DNA of 64,000 nt from Sodalis ligni. Its GTDB lineage: Bacteria > Pseudomonadota > Gammaproteobacteria > Enterobacterales > Enterobacteriaceae. The translations under genes and the position numbers were made by a program. The stretch lies in assembly GCF_016865525.2 (NCBI RefSeq), contig NZ_CP075169.1:2976337-3040336 (forward strand). Direction: 5' to 3'. Positions 58,212 through 64,000 of the stretch are shown here, one piece after another. A model generated the notes under the pieces. The model worked only from the letters and a program-made list of their open reading frames with translations, made no database searches and was not told the origin of the DNA. Each line of letters opens with the position of its first letter. Positions within the stretch are counted from its first letter, which is position 1.

Positions 58212-59080
58212 CTACTCTTGCGGTTTCTGGCTTAATACCCGATCCAACGCCTGACCGGCCAGGTTGATATGCTGGTCGCCGAACAGATTGGCGCGGTTAA
58301 GCAAGTAATAAAGCTGGTAAACAGGCTGCCGGCGGATAAAACCTTTATCCAGCGGCCAGACGCTTTGGTAGCCGTCATAAATTTGCGGCAGCAGCTCCGG
58401 ATATAAAGGCAACATCGCCAAATCACATTCCCGATCGCCCCAATAACAGGCCGGATCGTATAAAAAATTGCCGCCGGCGCTATTGGCGCAGTTGTCGGGC
58501 CACAAATCACCGTGCAGAAGAGAGGGTTGCGGTTGATGCTCATGAAGCATCTCCTCTATTCGGGTAATTATCCCGTCGATATCGCCATAAACCAGTCCCT
58601 TTTCCGCCGCCAGCTGTAACTGCCAGCCGATACGCTGTTCCGCGAAAAATGTCGACCAGCGCCGCTGCCAGGCATTGGGCTGGGTGAGGGTGGAAAGATC
58701 GTTATCAAAATCCAGGCCGAACTGCGGCTGCTCGCTCCATTGATGCAAGCGCGCCAATTGTTGCCCCAGGCAATAAGCCCCATGGGCGTCAAAAGGACGT
58801 TCCGGAATATATTCCATGACCAGAAAACTGCTGTCCCGTTCGCTGCCGACGCCATAGACTTTCGGTACGCGCACGGTTTTACTGCGCCCGAGCATATCCA
58901 GTTGATCGGCCTCGTTAGTGAATTTTTGCAAAGCTCGCGGCTATCGCTTTTACGAAAATTTCCGCGGAGCCGTAGCGGAGATACCAGGCGCGATGTAATT
59001 CTCCCCGGTAATTCGCGGCGCTCACGTATTTCATCACGGGTAAAAGTCTCGGCCAGCATATTGTCAATGGCGTGCCACAT
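58212..59080 (-). pseudogene. yniA: Fructosamine-kinase-like protein YniA, three frameshifts
   Basis: YniA belongs to the fructosamine/ketosamine-3-kinase family of protein-repair kinases. The C-terminal two thirds are intact in one frame (NEADQLDMLGRSKTVRVPKVYGVG, catalytic SLLHGDLWPDNC, DPACYWGDRECDLAML). The N-terminus is broken three times: near 59003-59007 (ELPG/ELHRAWYLR, two bases lost), at 58948-58951 (FVK/SDSREL, one A lost) and at about 58919-58926 (LCKN/FTNEADQ, one T lost). The initiator MWHAIDNML is at 59080. The first ~75 residues, which hold the ATP-binding lobe, cannot be made. Confidence 0.88.
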
Positions 59081-59427
59081 CGTCGTTTCCCCTAAGGTTG
59101 CCTTACCGATTAATGTCCGAATCGCTTTACTGACCATGGTCGGATCGGCCCACCCGCCAATAAAGGGGCGGCGATAGCCGATTGAACAAAACCGGTAACG
59201 CCTCGGCCGTTAATACCAGCTCGAACCGGGTTCAAAAGAGAAGGGCGCGCCAGGGAAACCCAATGTACTCCGCGTAAGGGATTCTCACTGGTGGCGCTAG
59301 AAATGAGTGTTGAGTCTAAGCCCCACAATGTCAATACTTTATTAAAGGGCTTTGTTCGTTTTTTGACCGAGAAGGCCGACTAAAGTGAATATGGCCAATC
59401 CCCGGCCTCTCCTCCGTTTGTCTCTAC
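59081..59427. other. Intergenic region yniA-pfkB
   Basis: About 350 bases without a recognised gene or terminator. In E. coli ydiZ lies between these genes; I could not find a convincing remnant of it. Confidence 0.5.
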
Positions 59428-60372
59428 TCAGGCGGTAAGATCTTGGCACAGATAATCGTAAATACGCCGCGTGTCTTCCAAGGCGCATAACCGGGTGCCT
59501 TTGTGCAGGGTGGCCGCGCTGCCCGCCGCCACACCGTATCGCGCCATATCCAGCAAATCCGCGCCCTCGGCCAGCTTCAGCGTCATTGCGCCCACCATAC
59601 TGTCCCCGGCGCCCACGGTGCTCATCTTTTTAACCGGTGGCGGCACGACCTGGAATACCCGATCCTTATCCGCCGCCAATGCCCCCTGAGGACCGAGGGA
59701 TACCACCACGCGCTCGGTTTTGCCCTGGGCAATAATTTCCAGGGCCGCTTGCCTTACCGCATCGGGATCGTCCAGATTACGTTTCACCAGTTCCGCCAGC
59801 TCTTTTTGGTTAGGTTTGACCAGCGCCAGATTGCCGATATCCAGACATGCTTTCAGCGCCGGACCCGAACTGTCCACAACGCAGCGTAAACCACAGCGCT
59901 GGGCCTCTTGCAGCAAATGCTGCAGATTCTCCACGCTAATGCCCGGCGGCAGGCTACCGCTGATAACAAACAGGGAATTTTTAGGGAGGCCGGGCAGCCG
60001 CTGTTCAAACAGAGCAAATTCTTCGCCGGTCAGATGCGCTCCGGGCATAACGAAACGATACTGCTCGCCGGTGCTTTCTACGTGTACATGGAGATTCTGC
60101 CGGGTCCAGTCCTTGGTTTCGATGGCATCGGTGGTTATTCCTTCCGCCCTGAGCAGTTCGGTCAGATGGCGGCCTGTAGGGCCGCCAATAGGAAACAGCG
60201 CGGTGGCGTCCCCCCCTAAATGCACAATCGCCCGCGCCACATTGATGCCGCCGCCGCCCGGTTCAAACAGCGGGGCGGTGCAGCGCAGCTTGCCTTCGGC
60301 GTAAAGCCGATCGGTGGTCGTGGCGCTGTCCAGGGACGGCGCCAGGGTCAGGGTCGTTATCGGTATCATCAT
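59428..60372 (-). CDS. pfkB: 6-phosphofructokinase II
   Basis: PfkB phosphorylates fructose 6-phosphate with ATP, the minor glycolytic isozyme in E. coli. The 314-residue ribokinase-family protein has signature 1 (FEPGGGGINVARAIVHLGG), the substrate-binding DWTRQNLHVHVESTGEQYRFVMPG and signature 2 with the catalytic Asp (STVGAGDSMVGAMTLKLAEG). Length is near E. coli PfkB (309). AGGAGAG precedes the start. Homologous lacC-type tagatose kinases are less likely given the gene neighbourhood. Confidence 0.93.
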   Translation of the reverse strand: MMIPITTLTLAPSLDSATTTDRLYAEGKLRCTAPLFEPGGGGINVARAIVHLGGDATALFPIGGPTGRHLTELLRAEGITTDAIETKDWTRQNLHVHVESTGEQYRFVMPGAHLTGEEFALFEQRLPGLPKNSLFVISGSLPPGISVENLQHLLQEAQRCGLRCVVDSSGPALKACLDIGNLALVKPNQKELAELVKRNLDDPDAVRQAALEIIAQGKTERVVVSLGPQGALAADKDRVFQVVPPPVKKMSTVGAGDSMVGAMTLKLAEGADLLDMARYGVAAGSAATLHKGTRLCALEDTRRIYDYLCQDLTA

Positions 60373-60523
60373 TCTCTCCTTGCAACCAATGTAACCGCCA
60401 GCATAGCACTCTTTGCAGACCGTCTCGTTAGGGTAAAAAGGGTTTTGCTCTTTTTTAAAAATAAAGGCTAAAGATTTTTAAGCGGCGTCCGATATACCCG
60501 TATACAACAAAACGGGGGATACC

Positions 60524-60628
60524 ATGAGTGCAAAAAGTGAACAACGTTGGAAGTGGATTAGTCTACTTTTGCTGGCAGTGCTGGTGGGATTGACTGGCGT
60601 GTTATTCAAAACCACCCCGCCGATGTGA
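60524..60628 (+). CDS. Small membrane protein, YniD-like
   Basis: The 34-residue frame has a basic aromatic N-terminus (MSAKSEQRWKWIS) and one hydrophobic helix (LLLLAVLVGLTGVLF). E. coli has YniD (35 residues, ...HWKMVVVLLAIC...) in the same pfkB-thrS interval, and the WK-plus-helix pattern is alike. A GGGGGAT stretch precedes the ATG. The C-terminal residues do not match YniD, so this may be a shortened or diverged form. Confidence 0.5.
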   Translation: MSAKSEQRWKWISLLLLAVLVGLTGVLFKTTPPM

Positions 60629-60804
60629 AATGGAAAGATAAGCGCCATACAGGGCTGTTTGCTGCGGCGAATCCTAGGTGGGATGTGATCCAGCACATGC
60701 ATTTTATGAAAAAAAGGGTCTAAAAAATGATCCCGCTCCTATTTTTTGCACCGGGAAAGGTGTAGGATTTTTCTTAAAAGATGTCAGGTAAATGTGAGGT
60801 TGTT

Positions 60805-60891
60805 ATGGATTATTTCTATCGTTTAACGCTGCCAAGCATAGTATTGATATGTATGGCGTTTTGGATCGCTGTCGTTACTGCGTTGGTGTAA
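60805..60891 (+). CDS. Putative 28-residue single-span membrane protein
   Basis: MDYFYRLTLPSIVLICMAFWIAVVTALV has one hydrophobic helix and a good ribosome site (GTGAGG, 5 bases before ATG). A 10-bp stem-loop at 60918-60941 (GCAAACCCGC / GCGGGTTTGC) stands 26 bases after the stop, as expected for a short transcription unit. Not matched to a named family. Confidence 0.45.
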   Translation: MDYFYRLTLPSIVLICMAFWIAVVTALV

Positions 60892-60917
60892 AACCCCATA
60901 ATGACCAGTTGATTCTC

Positions 60918-60941
60918 GCAAACCCGCTACGGCGGGTTTGC
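60918..60941 (+). terminator. Stem-loop after the 28-residue gene
   Basis: Perfect 10-bp stem GCAAACCCGC / GCGGGTTTGC with loop TACG; no clear U tract after it. Confidence 0.5.
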
Positions 60942-61079
60942 TGCATTATGGTGCAATCAATTATATTTCACTTGACACCACTCCTGACATGATAAAGAGC
61001 TGTTGAGCATGATTTAAAGGATGTTAATCCTTTTGTGAAATCGCTACAGCCCTGAGCGTCTCATTAACATCTCTTATCG

Positions 61080-61880
61080 CTAATTCGTCATCGGCCTTTT
61101 ATAGAGCGTTTTTCCCGGCAATACGCCAAGGATATGCTTACCCGTTTCAAGCAGCCGGGGATAGCGGGCTAGGGCTTCGTTTATCTCGGCGCCGCTGAGC
61201 CCGACGAGGTTATTTTTTTTTAGGCAAATGGCGAACCGGATCGTTACAAATATTAATCCATATTTTTCCAGCAATGGCGCATTAGCGGCCTGCTCATCGG
61301 CCACTTTAAGTAAAATAGCAAAGTTTTCACGATTCAGCTCGGTTTTATATATAGGTATGGAGAGAAGGGATGTATCCTCTTGAAAGCGAGTTAACATAAC
61401 GCTGCTTCCGCCGGCAAATAGTCGCTTTAGTGCATCGTTTTTTGCCATTACCTCCTTTTTCCACTTAAGCAGCGCTGTGGCTATCGGGTTATTTCCCACT
61501 AGGTTAAGGGGAAGAAGGGTGCCGTCATAGTAGTCTACATAATGAACAATTCCGGCGTGGGAATTCTGTCGGGGAATGAGGCAACCCAGCGCAATAGTGC
61601 CCAGAGGAAAAGGGACATAAGGTTTTTGTTCACTTTGAGTTAATTCAACGATAACAGTTTTTTTTAAGCTGTCGGACAGTTCTTTTGTTGCAGCTGCAAT
61701 GCTATGCGCAATTGCCTTTCATGGGGACGCAAAGCGTCGAGAGGAAGATTTTTGCTGGTGTACCCGATAAATTTCCTGTAGCGGACGTAGGGAAGTTCCT
61801 TTACCGCGGCGACAAAATTGGAATAATCAGGCTCTCTCAGGTATGAGGCTATGGCCTCGGTGATAGCCGGTATGCGATGG
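61080..61880 (-). pseudogene. Unrecognised degraded gene (at least two frames)
   Basis: On the minus strand a continuous protein-like reading runs from about 61880 (FHRIPAITEAIASYLREPDYSNFVAAVKELPYVRYRKFIGYTS in short pieces) to a frame change near 61700. It then continues through IVELTQSEQKPYVPFPLGTIALGCLIP and GIVHYVDYYDGTLLPLNLVGNNP to a stop at 61080. The last 139 residues are open from a GTG or ATG inside. The composition looks like real protein, but I do not recognise the family; a secreted or toxin-like protein is only a guess. Upstream sequence (61881-62300) is out of frame debris. Confidence 0.45.
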
Positions 61881-62350
61881 AAAATATCTTCAGGACTGTT
61901 TTAACCGCGATAACACCCCGATGCGGTTCTGCCCCGTGCCTGATGAAATTGATGATTGCTGAATATTATTTTCGTGATTATTGGTTACTGGTAATGCTGA
62001 TATTATTGCGTTCATTATTGGTATCTTTCTTTGGAGAAAAATTATATATACAATATCGGCCGGCAACGTCTTTAAAAGATTTTATCGCCGGGCACGTTAC
62101 CGCTGCCATGGGGCACTCATCAAGCCATTGCTTGGCGGCCGCCCGTGGATGGGAGCTCATCCTTTATGCTGGTGGCTGTATGAACCCGATACGGGGCGGA
62201 CTTTGGTGTTTAAAAAGCATGAGTGATTATAATTCTGACACTATTTTTACAATTTTGATGAAAATGCGTAACTGCTTCTTATGTAGCATATTTAAACGTT
62301 AGCCAAGCTTATGATAAAATAAAATATCTGTATTTATTCGGCTGTCTTTT
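61881..62350. other. Low-GC stretch with decayed coding sequence
   Basis: Overlapping short frames on both strands (for example 61981-62226 on the plus strand, ending GGRPWMGAHPLCWWLYEPDTG) look like fragments of former genes. None has start signals or a family I could support. Confidence 0.4.
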
Positions 62351-62524
62351 ATGTCTTATCTTTCTGATTTGTTGAATAGAATCAATGCAATACAAATGGA
62401 TTATCAATGTCCTGATTGTAAGATGACCTCAAAACAGAATTTACGAGATATTAGAGAAGGGCGGGTTATAATTTGCCCTCATTGCAAGGCATCATCATTA
62501 TCTACAACAAATTTCAAAAAATAA
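62351..62524 (+). CDS. Small zinc-ribbon protein
   Basis: The 57-residue frame has two CPxC knuckles (YQCPDCKMTS at ~20-23 and IICPHCKASS at ~42-45) spaced as in a zinc ribbon, plus a charged linker (LRDIREGRV). The bases before the ATG (GGCTGTCTTTT) are a weak ribosome site. Codon use is AT-rich, unlike the core genes, so it may be horizontally acquired or phage-related. Role unknown. Confidence 0.6.
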   Translation: MSYLSDLLNRINAIQMDYQCPDCKMTSKQNLRDIREGRVIICPHCKASSLSTTNFKK

Positions 62525-62967
62525 CTTATCTCTTTTCCTAGGTATCACCCGCGTCCTTGGAACACTTCTATTATCACCCAGACTATAAACCGACTCACGT
62601 GTAAACAAGATGCGGCCTACGGCCGCTAGACAAAACTACACCAATGTTCCGCCGCCTGCACAGGTACAAAGCCCCCCGCCCTGGAAAATTGCCCCCGTTA
62701 CAGGACAGCGAAGATAACCAGGACCCGTTCTGCTGGGCGTTATGACTTAGGTGCTTAACGACAAGAGAACCGGCGAGTTTGAGGATCGTCCGGCGATGTG
62801 GGGAGGTTATGATAAATCAGCTTTGATATGCCACAAGAAATGTTAATATGCTCGTTCAAATCGCACAGCCAAAATGATGACTTTGCCATTTGTGTATCGA
62901 ATTGTGTACCAATTTAACGATTGTCGGTTAAATGGTTATTCAATCTATTAAAAAACCAAAGTAAATT
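62525..62967. other. Intergenic stretch upstream of the thrS leader
   Basis: No supported gene. Short frames with protein-like pieces (for example VLNDKRTGEFEDRPAMWGGYDKSAL near 62750-62820) suggest remnants of a lost accessory gene. A GCGGCC-TAC-GGCCGC hairpin lies near 62612. Confidence 0.4.
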
Positions 62968-63020
62968 TAATTGTATGTGATCTTGCGTGTGGATCACCAC
63001 TGCAAATAAAGGAACCGCCC
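62968..63020 (+). promoter_or_regulatory. thrS translational operator (tRNA-Thr-like leader)
   Basis: The bases just before thrS (CTTGCGTGTGGATCACCACTGC, read 62982 onward in two pieces) are almost identical to the E. coli thrS operator, where a hairpin with a CGU loop mimics the tRNA-Thr anticodon arm and lets ThrRS repress its own translation. The ribosome site AAGGA follows directly. Only one G-to-A difference is seen in the loop region. Confidence 0.75.
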
Positions 63021-64000
63021 ATGCCAGTGATTCCCCTCCCCGACGGAAGCCAGCGTCAGTCCGACCCCCCCGTCCCCCCCCTTGATGTGGCCCGCGACAC
63101 CGGCCCCGGCCTGGCGAAACCCTGCATCGCCGGACGGGTGAACGGTGAATTGACGGATGCCGTCGATATGATTACCGAAGATGCCCAGCTTGCCATCATT
63201 ACCGCCAAAGATGAGGCCGGATTGGAAATCATCCGCCACTCCTGCGCGCATTTACTGGAGCATGCCATTAAACAGCTGTGGCCCGATACCAAAATGGCTA
63301 TCGGCCCGGTAATCGATAAAGGCTTTTATTACGACGTCGATCTGGATCGGACGCTGACCCAGGAAGATATCGACCTGCTGGAAAAGCGCATGCACGAGCT
63401 GGCCGATAAGGATTACGACGTCATCAAGGAAAAAGTGAGCTGGCAACAGGCCCGGGATGTGTTTGTCGCCCGCGGCGAACAGTATAAGGTGGCGATACTG
63501 GACGAGAATATCAGCCATGACGATCGTCCCGGCTTGTATCACCATGAAGAGTATGTCGATATGTGCCGCGGGCCGCATGTGCCGAATATGCGTTTCTGCC
63601 ATTATTTCAAGCTGCAAAAGACCTCCGGCGCTTACTGGCGCGGTGATAGCAACAACAAGATGCTGCAGCGCATCTACGGCACCGCCTGGGGCGATAAAAA
63701 GCAGCTCAGCACTTACTTGCAGCATCTGGAAGAGGCAGCCAAGCGCGATCACCGTAAAATCGGCAAGCAGCTTGATCTTTACCATATGCAGGAAGAAGCC
63801 CCCGGCATGGTGTTCTGGCACAATGACGGCTGGATTATCTTTCGCGAGCTGGAAGCCTTCGTGCGCACCAAGCTGCGGGAATACAAATATCAGGAAGTGA
63901 AAGGTCCATTTATGATGGACCGCGTCCTGTGGGAAAAAACCGGTCACTGGGAAAACTATGCGGAGCATATGTTCACCACGTCATCGGAAAACCGTGAATA
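63021..64000 (+). CDS. thrS: Threonyl-tRNA synthetase (C-terminus beyond the window)
   Basis: ThrRS charges tRNA-Thr. The visible 326 residues cover the TGS domain (1-62), the editing domain with His73-x3-His77 ([11 protein letters not shown]) and the start of the class II catalytic core ([19 protein letters not shown], then [23 protein letters not shown]). The initiator [11 protein letters not shown] matches E. coli. Residue 80 is Glu where E. coli has Gly, next to the editing His pair. C-runs of seven and eight at 63065-63081 are in frame here. The frame is open to the window edge. Confidence 0.96.
   Translation, partial: MPVIPLPDGSQRQSDPPVPPLDVARDTGPGLAKPCIAGRVNGELTDAVDMITEDAQLAIITAKDEAGLEIIRHSCAHLLEHAIKQLWPDTKMAIGPVIDKGFYYDVDLDRTLTQEDIDLLEKRMHELADKDYDVIKEKVSWQQARDVFVARGEQYKVAILDENISHDDRPGLYHHEEYVDMCRGPHVPNMRFCHYFKLQKTSGAYWRGDSNNKMLQRIYGTAWGDKKQLSTYLQHLEEAAKRDHRKIGKQLDLYHMQEEAPGMVFWHNDGWIIFRELEAFVRTKLREYKYQEVKGPFMMDRVLWEKTGHWENYAEHMFTTSSENRE

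Noticed and set aside
60481..60530. ATATACCCGTATAC near 60491 as a second copy of the palindromic repeat seen upstream of kdsA
   Set aside because: Only the short TATACCC end matches; the AGTTGC arms are absent.

Overview
The window reads as a chromosomal segment of a GC-rich enterobacterium. The second half follows Escherichia coli gene order closely: ychF-pth-ychH-prs-ispE-lolB, hemA-prfA-prmC-sirB2-sirB1-kdsA, chaA-chaB-chaC, astA-astB, spy, osmE, katE, ydjM, kduD-kduI-kdgF, hxpB(yniC)-yniB-yniA-pfkB and thrS. Many genes are freshly broken by single-base indels, and a type III effector-like gene is present. That combination suggests a Sodalis-like, host-associated lineage early in genome decay; the genus is inferred from gene content and decay pattern, not proven. 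No tRNA, rRNA, CRISPR array or complete insertion sequence was seen.

Region 1 (1-18.4 kb) is an accessory amine-catabolism and signalling region. A MocR/GabR-type regulator diverges from gabT (frameshifted) and gabD. A polyamine-type ABC transporter follows (binding protein and two permeases, one frameshifted, no ATPase), then an SDR dehydrogenase, a hydroxylysine-kinase-like phosphotransferase, a class-III PLP enzyme of the phospho-lyase type and a FadR-type GntR regulator. A sigma-54-like promoter and a repeated GATGCATC palindrome mark this cluster. Next come a quinone-oxidoreductase-like gene, a TetR/SDR pair flanked by matching operators, the BtsS/BtsR two-component system and an aldo/keto reductase.

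Region 2 (18.4-29.2 kb) is a patchwork: a frameshifted AmiD-like amidase, an SDR remnant, a frameshifted GNAT gene, a TetR/SDR divergent pair and an intact SopA/NleL-like HECT-type E3 ubiquitin ligase. It ends with a sigma-54-type operon of three DUF1989 proteins, two polar-amino-acid permeases and a binding protein, preceded by an RpiR regulator; again no ATPase is present.

Region 3 (29.2-45.3 kb) is the conserved core around hemA. Two genes that are essential in E. coli are damaged as read: pth carries a compensated double frameshift that replaces its catalytic Asp segment, and kdsA has an in-frame amber codon. sirB2 is reduced to its two ends. dauA sits between kdsA and chaA rather than beside prs.

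Region 4 (45.3-64 kb) mixes stress and catabolic genes, several decayed (an acyltransferase-3 gene, spy, katE, yniA), with a two-gene ast remnant, the kdu/kdgF unit under a near-consensus KdgR box, pfkB, several very small proteins, an unrecognised pseudogene and the start of thrS with its autoregulatory leader. Nitrogen scavenging is a recurring theme: gabTD, the amine cluster, the DUF1989 operon and astAB, three of them with sigma-54-like -24/-12 elements.
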